Shown here one piece after another: positions 42,968 through 51,880 of a stretch of DNA of 57,629 bases; the stretch's first letter is position 1; the number at the start of each line of letters is the position of its first letter. The stretch is taken from assembly GCA_046160045.1 (NCBI GenBank), contig JBJXGR010000369.1:1-57629 (forward strand), given 5' to 3'. Made by a program: the position numbers and the translations under genes. The notes under the pieces are model-generated. The model had not been told where the DNA came from. It saw only the letters and a program-made list of their open reading frames with translations, and searched no databases. The stretch comes from CAZGUX01 sp046160045 (GTDB lineage: Bacteria; Acidobacteriota; Terriglobia; Bryobacterales; Bryobacteraceae).

Positions 42968-45472
42968 ATGCGTACTCTCCACGCGACGTTGTGTGCTTCG
43001 TTCGTGGTGGCTTCGCTCTGTTGTGCGCAGTCCCCGGTCAGTGTGAGTCCCAGCCAATTGTCGTTTTCCATCGCTCAGGGCGGTCCCCTGGGCCCCAGGC
43101 AGACCTTCACGGTGGCGACAACGCGAAAGTGGACGGCCAAGCCAGACGGTAACGACCTCTGGATTTCGTTGAATCCGGCCGCCGGGACGGGTCAGACTAC
43201 CGTCACCGCGGCGCTCGGAAATTCCGATTGGCGTCCCGTGGGGAATCTCTCCACGCGCATCACTGTCACCACAGAGGATGGCGCTACGGCCGTTGTTGCG
43301 GTCACGCTGCGCATTGTTGCGCGGTTGCCTCCCCCGCTGTTCTCCTACATCGACGGACCCCACCGATGCACTCAGCCTCCGGGGTACCCCGACGCCGCCA
43401 CGTGCACGGTTCCCGACGAGCGTCCAACGGGGACTTTCGAGCCGCCGCCTCAAGGCGGCACCTACGTCGACCCGAATTTCGGGGCCAAGGTGCGGATTCT
43501 CGGCCCGGTGCGGTCGCTTCACGGCTATTCGACGCCGAGCTCTTTCAGCGCTCACAACAAATACGCTCTGGTCTCCATCGACGGAGTCACGTCAATCGTC
43601 GAGGTCGCGACAGGCAGGGTTCACAGTCGCCCGCAGATCTCCGTTGAGGGTCCCATGTGGGACGCCGCCGACGAGCAGGTCTTGTACCATGTGGCTGGCG
43701 CCACGGTGCGAAAATACGACCTCCGCTCACAGAACTCGACTGTGTTGGTTGATTATTCTGGCGCTCCTTACCGGTTCACCAATATCTCGACGGGTTCCAT
43801 CGCGGACACTACCAAAGACAACTGGTTTGCCTTTCTCGCGCCGGCGGAACGGAGCATCTGCGCGCTCGATCTGAAAACGCAGCGTACCTATTGCGCCACG
43901 TACAGCCAACCCTATGGCGGTGTCACTCCCAACCCCGGCAATGGGGGAGCGCTGATGTCCAAGGGCGTGGATAGCGCCACCGGAAAGCGGTACGTGGTCC
44001 TGGAGGCCCGCCCGGTCGTGGTTTATTCGGTCAATCAACTCTCCGGTACGCTGGACTACGAGTTCGTCGGACCGGAGCTTATGGACTGGGGTGGCAACAA
44101 CGATGGAGTTTGTAACCCCGGAGAAAAATGCCTGCCAGGGGACCACTTCGATACGGCTGAAGACTCAGCGGGCGTGCAATACCTGATGGGCGGGTTGGAG
44201 ACGCCGACTCCCTGTGAGTATAGCCTGAACAGCATTCAACTCAACAAGGGAACTCGCGGGTCTTGGCCGGTTGAGCTGGGAGGCGGTCTCCGCCGTATCA
44301 TGACTTTGTTCCGTTGTGGCGGGGGGGATGTTTGGACGGACTGGCACCTCGGCTGTGCCAAGTCCGGCAAGCATTGTGTCGTCTCGACAACCTATGACGC
44401 CTTCAATAAGCAGCGGGACGCTCAGACTCCGATCCGCCGTACCCCGCACCTCGGAGAGATTTTTGTGATCCGCGACAACGGCGCCGAAGTGCGGCGCCTG
44501 GTCCAGCACCGCAGCGTACCGCTCATCGGCGAGGAAGCCCGCTCGTATTGGACAACCCCCCGCGCCTGCATTTCTCCTGACGCAAGCTTCGTGATCGCCG
44601 ACTCCAACTTCGGATTCCCCGACAAGAACCGGGTCATGCTGATCGAAACGGGTTTTGGCAAGACCAAAATGGCTTCGGATCCGGGGGTGGTCGACGCGGC
44701 CAGCCTGGAGCCGCGGATTGCACCGGGCAAGTACGCCACCATTTATGGCGAGAACCTCGCCCACTGCCGGGCCTCCGCCGGCCGCTTACCGTTGCCTGAT
44801 TCTCTGTGCGGCACAACCGTAAAGGTCAACGGCTTGAACGTCCGGTTGTCCTATGTCAGTCCAAGCCAGGTCAACGTACTCCTGCCGCAGGCGCTGCCGC
44901 CGCAAGAACCGGCACAGGTGGTGCTGAAGCGGGGCGATCGGGCCGACGAAGGCGACACACTGCTGGTTCCGGCAACGGCACTGGCAGCGATTGCGCCGGC
45001 GGTTTTTTCCTATTCACTCGAAGACGGCCTCGAGCGGGCGATTGTCCAGTATCCCGGGGGTGAGTTGAACAGTCCTGCCAGGCCGATGCAGCCCGGCGAG
45101 GCTGGCACACTCTATGTCAACGGGATGGGACCCGTCGCGCCGGCAGTGGAGGACGGGTTCCCGGCATCTGACAACCCGCTATCTCATACGGTCAACAAGG
45201 TACGGGTGCTGATCAACGATAGGCCGCAACTTGTCCAGTACGCGGGCCTGGTTCCTTTTCTGGCAGGTCTGTACCAAGTGAATTTTGTGCTTGATGCCGA
45301 GACTCCCCTGAGAGCGGGGAACGATAACCGGGTACAAGTAGAGGTTAAAGACACCGTCAGCTCCGCACTGCCGATCAGCTTGGGCATACGTTCCGAGGCT
45401 GGTTCTGGCGAGGGGCGCTCCAGCCCATGGTTGACCCAGAGTGGTCTCATGGCAGAATCGCATAGGCCATAA
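42968..45472 (+). CDS. Large secreted propeller protein with TIGR03437 (Solibacter-type) C-terminal domain
   Basis: About 834 residues from ATG 42968; residues 1-20 (MRTLHATLCASFVVASLCCA) form the signal peptide. An N-terminal Ig/BACON-like domain (SPSQLSFSIAQGG, FTVATTRKWTAKPDGNDLW) is followed by propeller-like repeats (NKYALVSIDGVTSIVEVATG; MWDAADEQVLYHVAGATVRK). The C-terminal ~230 residues match the Solibacter-type domain TIGR03437 (VVDAASLEPRIAPGKYATIY; LSYVSPSQVNVLLPQALPPQ; AGTLYVNGMGPVAPAVEDGF). It is exported; the domain may mediate surface display. The function is unknown. The upstream in-frame codon at 42920 is not needed for the signal peptide. Confidence 0.88.
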   Translation: MRTLHATLCASFVVASLCCAQSPVSVSPSQLSFSIAQGGPLGPRQTFTVATTRKWTAKPDGNDLWISLNPAAGTGQTTVTAALGNSDWRPVGNLSTRITVTTEDGATAVVAVTLRIVARLPPPLFSYIDGPHRCTQPPGYPDAATCTVPDERPTGTFEPPPQGGTYVDPNFGAKVRILGPVRSLHGYSTPSSFSAHNKYALVSIDGVTSIVEVATGRVHSRPQISVEGPMWDAADEQVLYHVAGATVRKYDLRSQNSTVLVDYSGAPYRFTNISTGSIADTTKDNWFAFLAPAERSICALDLKTQRTYCATYSQPYGGVTPNPGNGGALMSKGVDSATGKRYVVLEARPVVVYSVNQLSGTLDYEFVGPELMDWGGNNDGVCNPGEKCLPGDHFDTAEDSAGVQYLMGGLETPTPCEYSLNSIQLNKGTRGSWPVELGGGLRRIMTLFRCGGGDVWTDWHLGCAKSGKHCVVSTTYDAFNKQRDAQTPIRRTPHLGEIFVIRDNGAEVRRLVQHRSVPLIGEEARSYWTTPRACISPDASFVIADSNFGFPDKNRVMLIETGFGKTKMASDPGVVDAASLEPRIAPGKYATIYGENLAHCRASAGRLPLPDSLCGTTVKVNGLNVRLSYVSPSQVNVLLPQALPPQEPAQVVLKRGDRADEGDTLLVPATALAAIAPAVFSYSLEDGLERAIVQYPGGELNSPARPMQPGEAGTLYVNGMGPVAPAVEDGFPASDNPLSHTVNKVRVLINDRPQLVQYAGLVPFLAGLYQVNFVLDAETPLRAGNDNRVQVEVKDTVSSALPISLGIRSEAGSGEGRSSPWLTQSGLMAESHRP

Positions 45473-46233
45473 GTCACTTTAGATCTGATACTTGCGGCCA
45501 ACGGCACGGTCCCTTTAGCGAGGTCCGGAGCAGTGCCCTTGAAGAGGATACGTAGAAATACCTCTCCATATGGCTTCCGATGGGCACCCTGGATCCCCTG
45601 CGCGGTTTTCAATCAACAAACACCTGGCGGGCGATCGTTTCAATCGTTTGTAATTTATTTCTCCCATCTTTTCGGGCACATACGGAAATCGAAAGTTTGG
45701 GTGTGTCGAGTCACCGGCTATTGTGAAAGCGGAAAGGTTCCCTCGTGTCCAGGAATTGCACAGATTCACAATGGCGGGTGCCACCGCCTCCGCAGACCGA
45801 AAACCAGGGCCTGCGGTCTTCGGCGCTGCATCCCGGTCCCGTCTCGCTTGTTTCGTTATGTTTCGATTCGATTTGGACCGGTTTCGCCGCTATGTATATC
45901 AACCGACACTACTTGAGGGAACTCTAATCCGGTTTTGTTTCGATAAAAAATAGTTTCGAAACAGTGCCCTTCCCCCGAGATTGACGGAATGGGCGCCCCT
46001 TCCGGCGTGCGCGATCGAGCCGCGCCTCGACCTGCCCTGCCGAGGACAGGAAACCTGTTACAGGGGTCGCCTACGATATTCTTGGAAGAAACATACTGAG
46101 AGCTGATAGTGACACCTGCGGAGACATGGAATTAATGAAAACTTTAACCGACAATGCTAACCAGTATCCGGCCGAACACGAAGTGACCCGGATGGTGGGT
46201 CGCCCTGACGCCGGGATCAACGCTGACGAGTGG
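45473..46233. promoter_or_regulatory. Long AT-richer spacer with clustered GTTTCG motifs
   Basis: This is the longest non-coding stretch here. By eye it is poorer in G+C than its surroundings, especially 45640-45960. GTTTCG occurs at 45850, 45860, 45881, 45937 and 45953. The last copy lies in the perfect palindrome GTTTCGAAAC (45953-45962), after an A-run (45945-45950). A small inverted repeat (acagg-aaa-cctgt) lies near 46050. No convincing gene or RNA was recognised. The last part (46126-46233) is open in the frame of the next gene but precedes its signal peptide. Confidence 0.45.
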
Positions 46234-49200
46234 ATGTTCGAGGGGAAGCTCATTCTCTGGACACTCGCGCTCCTGATACTCGGAACCGCTCACGCGGCGG
46301 TGACGAACATCCGCGTGTTGGGGGTCACCAACACTCAAGCGGTCATTCAGTACACGGCCCCCGATATGTCGGCCTGCACGTTGGCGGTGAGCGAGAGCGC
46401 CAGCTATTCACCGGTAGTCCACGACGTGAACGGCACGTACTTCACAGGCGACGACCTCGACTCACGCACTGGAGCGCTAACTCGCGGGCGCGAACGTACC
46501 GTGGTCATCGGCAAGCGCTCAATCGAACGGGCTACATCGGGTGTTGCCTATTCCCGTGCGCTTCAGACGGCCACCACCCATTACTACCGGATCTCGTGCG
46601 GCTCGGATATGGCTACCGGCACGTTCTCGACGGCGACGATTCCCTTTGGCGATACCCACGGCGATCCCTTCATCCCCGATCAGCTCATCCCTGGCGAGCC
46701 CATGCGCATCACGCCGGTATGGGAGCGCAATTCAACATGGATCGATCCGCACACCGGGGCACTGCATAAGGCGATGATGCAGCCTCAAGATAACGGGCTG
46801 TACCAGAATTTTCTCGATCTGGCGTTCTCGTCCGTGCTCGAATCGACGAACTGGACGGACGCCGGGAACGTGCTGGCGGTCGATGCCGCATACGCGACCT
46901 ACTCCGGCGCGTCGTGCGGAGGCACCTGCGACTGGCTTAAGCTCTCCCGTAATGCGCCGCTACCCCCCATCGGTTACAACCGCCTTGATCTGCTAAAAGT
47001 CTCGCTTCTTGGCTCGGGTGACGACGCAACCGCCGCTAACCGCACGGTAGAGATTTGCCCAGTGACTATGGGCGCAACTACCATCGATGTGGACGGCGTC
47101 TGTAAAGACATAATCCTCCCGCAGACCACGCCCGCGAAAGTCACGACCAGCGTCTCGGGCTTGGTCGATACTTGGCGAGTGGCTGGCAAGCACGAGATTA
47201 CGATCACGCAAGCGGTAGCGTCTGGTCACTACCGGTTTGCCGTGCGCAAGAAAAACTCCACCGGCAACATTTCAATCGATGCCATCCGCATCGATATCCA
47301 CCATTCGACTTCTGGCGATGTCGGAACTGGAGGCATGTTCGACCGTTGCAGTGCGAATACACGCACCGACAACGACGGGGAGCGTTATCTTTGTAGCAAC
47401 CACAATCCTGGCGGCATGATGTCGCTTTACTCGGTGCATGCTATTACCGGGGATTCGCGGTTCCTCGGGGCGATGTGGCAACCCGGCCAAGGCGGTATGA
47501 ATTATGACCATACGATATGGGATTCGACAAACCCTAACGTATTGTATGGTCATGGTGGAAGCGCCACAGAAGAGTACAAGATCACCTACACCGGTGACGG
47601 CAGCGCAAAGGCGATCAACACGCTTGCGGACCTAACTTTCGTGGCGATTCGGACGGCTGGCGCTAATGAGAAGTTGGGTCCAGGAATGGCCGCTTTTGTA
47701 GCTGCGCATTCGGCGGAGTATGGTGGACGAGTTTTTGACCCCACTGCTTTCAATTGTAATGTGGGGTCGGCCCAGGGCGACTATTTGATTGTTGACTGCC
47801 AGGGGCAGCAAGATACCTTGGACTGGATTGGCGTCTACAGGCTTTCAACTTCGACCATTGTTGCCGTCCAGCCCCAATTTGCCAGCCCGGGGTCCCGTTG
47901 GTGCGTGGCCCATACGCGTAGCGTCCCCGGCAACGTGGCCGTCAGCGAAAGTGGCCCGACGTTTGCCAAAGACTACAGCAACGGCAACGGGATTTTTCGC
48001 TCAACGCTTGTTGGAAACATCACCAGTGGCACGGTGAATGTCACGGTGACTTCTACATGTGGTGGCGATGCTTCTTGCGCTGCACACGTTACAGGAGAAC
48101 CGGTGAGCACGTTTACCCCGAACTATCTCCAAGTAGCGGAAGTTGGCGATCTGTTCTACATCGGGACGGAGTTTGTCCGGATCACGGCAAAGACCGATGC
48201 TACTCATTGGACCATCGAGCGTGGCGTCGATGTTCCCGGACTAGCGACGAACGCGGCGGCGCACAATAGTGGTGCGACCTTTGACGCGCATTGTTCACAG
48301 AAGCCGTCATCCGGCCCGTGGTCCGCTGGCCAGTATGAAGCTATGTGGGACTTTATTGGAGACCCTTACGGCATGGACGCCACAGGCACCTACGTGTGGG
48401 GGAACGCGAACAATGGTGGCCACTTGATGTCAAGAAACAACGTGTATGTGGTCAACAAGTCCGTGGCCACAAGCGCGGAGGGGACATCAATTATCACGAC
48501 GCAGAAAGACCTGGAGTTCACGCAATTGATGCCCGAGGCCGGTACCTTTGCCGGTAAGCAGCCCCCAGGGCCGGGGAACACCTGGGAGCAGCATCCTTCT
48601 ATCCATCAAGAGAAGGCCTCAGAAGCGGAGCGCCAGTTCTTTTACGACATCCGCCCCTTTGTGGGTGCCGACGGCATTAGTCCGCAGACTCCTGGTTGCA
48701 GTCCAACAGCGGCTCCGTATCCGACTGGTTGCGCGGCGGCGCGAGTCGCTGGCCTGAGCAACGTCTACCGGTTCATTACAAATGACACCGACGGCATCAC
48801 GCCGAAGCACTTGGCGTTGTTCGGGGTCTCGAACAGGTATGTCCTGCGGGACGTGTCTGGACCGGGCTCCTCTTTGGATGATTCAGCCGGAAAAGACCTG
48901 ACGTTCTGCCACGTAGTGGTTGCTGGAGAGTGCGTGGCTGGCTCCAGTGCTGGTCAAATTTACGCACAGGTCCCGAACCTGACGACGTACTTCTATTGCG
49001 TCGTCAATCAAAATTATGATGACCTCTGCATCGCGGACTACATGGCCTATGGCAACGCGCTCGTACAGTACGGGTTCATCAACAACATGGAGGGTCTCTA
49101 CAACTCCTGGTACGCGTCCCCACCAGCCGTGCACCCAACCGGCCTGGGGTGGACTCGCAAGCTGTCGGCCCACGGTCTCAATCAGCCGTATCGGCGCGTG

Positions 49201-49653
49201 TCTGGATTCCTGACCGGTAAACCGCTGGCGAATGGCCGGTGGCTCCTCGCGACGGACTGGGACCGTGGATTCCTGGTGCTCGTCAAGATTCCGCCAATCA
49301 TTAAGGACACGGTGAACCGGTCGACTTTCTTGCCGGTTGCCCACAAGATCGGCTCCGCGCCTGCCGGGACGCACAACGTCATCGTGGAGTTCGGGTACGC
49401 AGAGCACGGGACGCCGAGCCAGTTCTATTGCACCAGCCGTGCGGAAGCCTGTGTCGCGGTGGGAGCGGCCGTCAACGAAACGACGCCGTTTTACTGGTCG
49501 AGCGAGTCCTACAGCGGCCTGGCGTGCGCCAGCGGGTGTACCATCACCATCCCAGTTTACCCGTCGCGCGTGGTTTACTACCGGGTCAAGTACCGGGACA
49601 GCGCCGGCACCGTGCTGCTGACCGGCCCGACCGAAGTAGCGGTTGCGTACTGA
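46234..49653 (+). CDS. Very large secreted protein, propeller-like, function unknown
   Basis: About 1139 residues from ATG 46234, which opens a signal peptide (MFEGKLILWTLALLILGTAHA). The frame is open back to 46126, giving 36 extra residues that do not resemble a leader. An N-terminal FN3-like module (VTNIRVLGVTNTQAVIQYTA) is followed by a long series of beta-rich segments similar in style to the upstream protein (for example TIWDSTNPNVLYGHGGSATE; GVYRLSTSTIVAVQPQFASP) and many Cys pairs. One segment (DLFYIGTEFVRITAKTDATH) resembles motifs of phage baseplate or repeat proteins. Codon use is less GC-biased than in neighbouring genes. It has no TIGR03437 tail and no recognised enzymatic motif. 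Confidence 0.8.
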   Translation: MFEGKLILWTLALLILGTAHAAVTNIRVLGVTNTQAVIQYTAPDMSACTLAVSESASYSPVVHDVNGTYFTGDDLDSRTGALTRGRERTVVIGKRSIERATSGVAYSRALQTATTHYYRISCGSDMATGTFSTATIPFGDTHGDPFIPDQLIPGEPMRITPVWERNSTWIDPHTGALHKAMMQPQDNGLYQNFLDLAFSSVLESTNWTDAGNVLAVDAAYATYSGASCGGTCDWLKLSRNAPLPPIGYNRLDLLKVSLLGSGDDATAANRTVEICPVTMGATTIDVDGVCKDIILPQTTPAKVTTSVSGLVDTWRVAGKHEITITQAVASGHYRFAVRKKNSTGNISIDAIRIDIHHSTSGDVGTGGMFDRCSANTRTDNDGERYLCSNHNPGGMMSLYSVHAITGDSRFLGAMWQPGQGGMNYDHTIWDSTNPNVLYGHGGSATEEYKITYTGDGSAKAINTLADLTFVAIRTAGANEKLGPGMAAFVAAHSAEYGGRVFDPTAFNCNVGSAQGDYLIVDCQGQQDTLDWIGVYRLSTSTIVAVQPQFASPGSRWCVAHTRSVPGNVAVSESGPTFAKDYSNGNGIFRSTLVGNITSGTVNVTVTSTCGGDASCAAHVTGEPVSTFTPNYLQVAEVGDLFYIGTEFVRITAKTDATHWTIERGVDVPGLATNAAAHNSGATFDAHCSQKPSSGPWSAGQYEAMWDFIGDPYGMDATGTYVWGNANNGGHLMSRNNVYVVNKSVATSAEGTSIITTQKDLEFTQLMPEAGTFAGKQPPGPGNTWEQHPSIHQEKASEAERQFFYDIRPFVGADGISPQTPGCSPTAAPYPTGCAAARVAGLSNVYRFITNDTDGITPKHLALFGVSNRYVLRDVSGPGSSLDDSAGKDLTFCHVVVAGECVAGSSAGQIYAQVPNLTTYFYCVVNQNYDDLCIADYMAYGNALVQYGFINNMEGLYNSWYASPPAVHPTGLGWTRKLSAHGLNQPYRRVSGFLTGKPLANGRWLLATDWDRGFLVLVKIPPIIKDTVNRSTFLPVAHKIGSAPAGTHNVIVEFGYAEHGTPSQFYCTSRAEACVAVGAAVNETTPFYWSSESYSGLACASGCTITIPVYPSRVVYYRVKYRDSAGTVLLTGPTEVAVAY

Positions 49654-49669
49654 CCCCGGTTAGCGGGGT
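49653..49669 (+). terminator. Short hairpin over the stop of the large secreted protein
   Basis: ACCCCG-gttag-CGGGGT forms a 6-bp stem overlapping the TGA at 49651-49653. No T-run follows. It is weak on its own but lies close to the stronger hairpin at 49717-49758. Confidence 0.3.
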
Positions 49670-49716
49670 ATGGCCGTCTTCGGGGCCGCGACCGGCAAGA
49701 CAGACAGCCACCGCTC

Positions 49717-49758
49717 CCTGACGGTCGCGGCTCCTTTTACGGTTTCGGGACCGTCAGG
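49717..49758. terminator. Bidirectional hairpin between convergent large secreted gene and pirin gene
   Basis: A perfect 10-bp stem CCTGACGGTC (49717-49726) / GACCGTCAGG (49749-49758) has a 22-nt loop containing CTTTT. The pirin stop codon (49754-49756) lies in the right arm. It resembles the hairpin at 39904-39944 in having a 10-bp arm and an embedded stop codon. Confidence 0.45.
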
Positions 49759-50662
49759 TCTGGGCCTTCAGGAATGTCCCCTGTTTCAACTCCGCGAACG
49801 CCTGCTGAAGCTGTTCCTGCGTGTTCATGACGATGGGGCCGTACCAGGCCACGGGCTCGCCGAGCGGTTTGCCGGAGATCAGGAGAAACCGGATACCATC
49901 CTCCCCGGCGTGGACGGCGACCTCGTCGCCGCGGTCGAAGAGGATCAGCGAACGGTTGTCGGCCTCGGAAGGCGGCTCCGTGTCGGCCCAGCCGACCGAT
50001 TCGGTCGGAACGGAGAGGGGGCCTGACGCGTTGCAGAACTTCCCATTGCCCGAAAAAACATACGCGAACGAGTGGCGGCTTGTCTCGACCGGCAGGGTCC
50101 TGGTCCGGCCCGCCGGGATCGTTACATCGAGGTAGATCGGATCGGAAGCGACGCCACTCACCGGACCGGCCTTTCCCCAAAAGGTCCCGCAAACGACGCG
50201 AACCTGAGTCCCATCGTCATCCTGGATTACCGGGATCTCGCGCGCCTTCACCTCCTGATAGCGGGGCGCCGTCATCTTGAGCGAGGAGGGAAGGTTGGCC
50301 CACAACTGGAACCCGTGCATCCTGCCCGCCGGGTCGCCCTTGGGCATCTCCTGGTGGATGATTCCGCTTCCGGCGGTCATCCACTGGATGTCGCCAGCCC
50401 CGATCACACCATGATTCCCCATGCTGTCGCCGTGCTCGACCGTTCCGGCCAGAACGTAGGTAATGGTTTCAATTCCGCGATGCGGGTGCCAGGGAAATCC
50501 GGCAAGATAGTCGTCCGGCACGTCGTTGCGGAAGTCGTCGAGCAGCAGGAAGGGGTCGAAGTCCGTGGTGTTCCCGAAGCCGAACGCGCGGCGCAGATGG
50601 ACGCCGGCGCCTTCGATGGCCGGCTTGGCCTTAATCAGTCGTTTCACGGGACGAAGGGACAA
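49754..50662 (-). CDS. Pirin-family protein (bicupin)
   Basis: A 302-residue two-cupin protein of the pirin family. The N-terminal cupin carries the metal-binding set (FPWHPHRGIETITYVLAGTVEHGD; SGIIHQEMP). The C-terminal cupin begins near IYLDVTIPAGRTRTLPVE. The start is a TTG at 50662. It is supported by a strong Shine-Dalgarno (GGAGAGGAGG) five bases upstream, with no better ATG. Bacterial pirins are iron-containing and include quercetinases and redox-sensing regulators; the exact role is unknown. Confidence 0.9.
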   Translation of the reverse strand: MSLRPVKRLIKAKPAIEGAGVHLRRAFGFGNTTDFDPFLLLDDFRNDVPDDYLAGFPWHPHRGIETITYVLAGTVEHGDSMGNHGVIGAGDIQWMTAGSGIIHQEMPKGDPAGRMHGFQLWANLPSSLKMTAPRYQEVKAREIPVIQDDDGTQVRVVCGTFWGKAGPVSGVASDPIYLDVTIPAGRTRTLPVETSRHSFAYVFSGNGKFCNASGPLSVPTESVGWADTEPPSEADNRSLILFDRGDEVAVHAGEDGIRFLLISGKPLGEPVAWYGPIVMNTQEQLQQAFAELKQGTFLKAQT

Positions 50663-50865
50663 GGGAGCCTCCTCTCCAGAGGATAACCTCTTCCGGCGAT
50701 GTGCCTGGAGGCGCCACCGTCCATTGAGCGCTAGCGAAGGGCACGGTCTTCAGGCGTCCGGCTCACCAGGAAGGAGGTGCTGTGAAGCCAAGGGGCATTC
50801 AGGCTTTGGTCTGCCCAGACGGACTTAACCGTAGCCATGCCTAAGTCGATGGCACTGGCCAACCT

Positions 50866-51750
50866 TCAGGCTGTTCGGCGGCGGCGAAGAACCCATCCTG
50901 CCAGGCAACCAACAGCCAACAGGCCCAGCGTTCCCGGCTCAGGCACCAGATCCGGCTGGAACGCAATCGCATCCAGCCGATCGATGGATTGGCCAATCGA
51001 CGTGATCGCGCCGGTTTGAGTGTTGATCGTGACCAGGTAGGAAGGCGCCAATCCGCCACTTTGCCCGACTACCCCAAAAAGGACTCCTTCCGGAGAAAAT
51101 TCAAGGGCACTGACAGAGCTCCCGCCGCCGGCGGGCCCGGCGTCCAACGCCGCCCCCAGCGTCGCCGCACCCGTCCCAGCATCAATGGTGTGAAGGAATC
51201 CGCCGGTTCCGGTTCCGGCAAGGAACAGGACACCTGAGCCATCGGCGGCGAGACCTGAGCCAAACGTGCCGAGTCCGGAATCTCCAATTAACGTCGCCAC
51301 CCCGGTTGAGGGATCGATCGAATACAAATCATCGCCGTCCGGCTCCAGCCAACCGTACAGGGTACCGCCCGGGTTGAACGTAAGGTCGGCCATCGTTTCC
51401 CCCGCCTGACCATACGAACCCACCAACGTCACCAACCCCGTCAACGGATCGACCGTTACCAGGCTTGCCGGGTTGGTGGGAGACGTGCGATTGGCCGAGC
51501 CATAGAGCACACCCGTGGCAGAGTCAAACGCCAAGCCGGTCAAACGGTAATTCTGGCCCAACGCGTCATTCGTCGGACCAATTGCCGTAGCGACTCCGGT
51601 TGTTGGATCAATGCTGACCAGTGTTCCGGTGCCGCCGCCCGTTCCCGTTGCGCCGAACAGGGGAGCCGCCTGTGCAGGTCCTCCCGATGCGAGCGGCACA
51701 ACGATTGTCAGAGCGAGGCACGTTATAGCTCTGGCGTAGGTCGAGGTCAT
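50866..51750 (-). CDS. PEP-CTERM secreted protein with repetitive propeller
   Basis: A 294-residue exported protein. A signal peptide (about 1-28) precedes Gly/Thr-rich repeats of a propeller type (TLVSIDPTTGVATAIG; LVTVDPLTGLVTLVGSYGQ; DLYSIDPSTGVATLIGDSGL). The C-terminus is a classical PEP-CTERM sorting tag, VPEPGTLGLLAVGCLAG followed by WVLRRRR: PEP motif, hydrophobic helix and basic tail. This implies an exosortase elsewhere in the genome and display of the protein at the surface or in exopolysaccharide. It is divergent from the PPC-domain gene across about 130 bp. Confidence 0.9.
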   Translation of the reverse strand: MTSTYARAITCLALTIVVPLASGGPAQAAPLFGATGTGGGTGTLVSIDPTTGVATAIGPTNDALGQNYRLTGLAFDSATGVLYGSANRTSPTNPASLVTVDPLTGLVTLVGSYGQAGETMADLTFNPGGTLYGWLEPDGDDLYSIDPSTGVATLIGDSGLGTFGSGLAADGSGVLFLAGTGTGGFLHTIDAGTGAATLGAALDAGPAGGGSSVSALEFSPEGVLFGVVGQSGGLAPSYLVTINTQTGAITSIGQSIDRLDAIAFQPDLVPEPGTLGLLAVGCLAGWVLRRRRTA

Positions 51751-51880
51751 TTTAAGATTCTACTAGGAGTACTAGCCCGAGTCAATTAGTTGCTCGAACC
51801 GATACTGTGAGAAACAGGTGACAGCCAGCTCTGATTTAGGTTGCCGGCTCTTCTCCCAGGCGGATGATAGACTGGCCCCT

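Noticed and set aside
45533..45916. 127-codon open frame in the AT-rich spacer
   Set aside because: No ribosome-binding site and composition unlike real genes here; the region looks regulatory.
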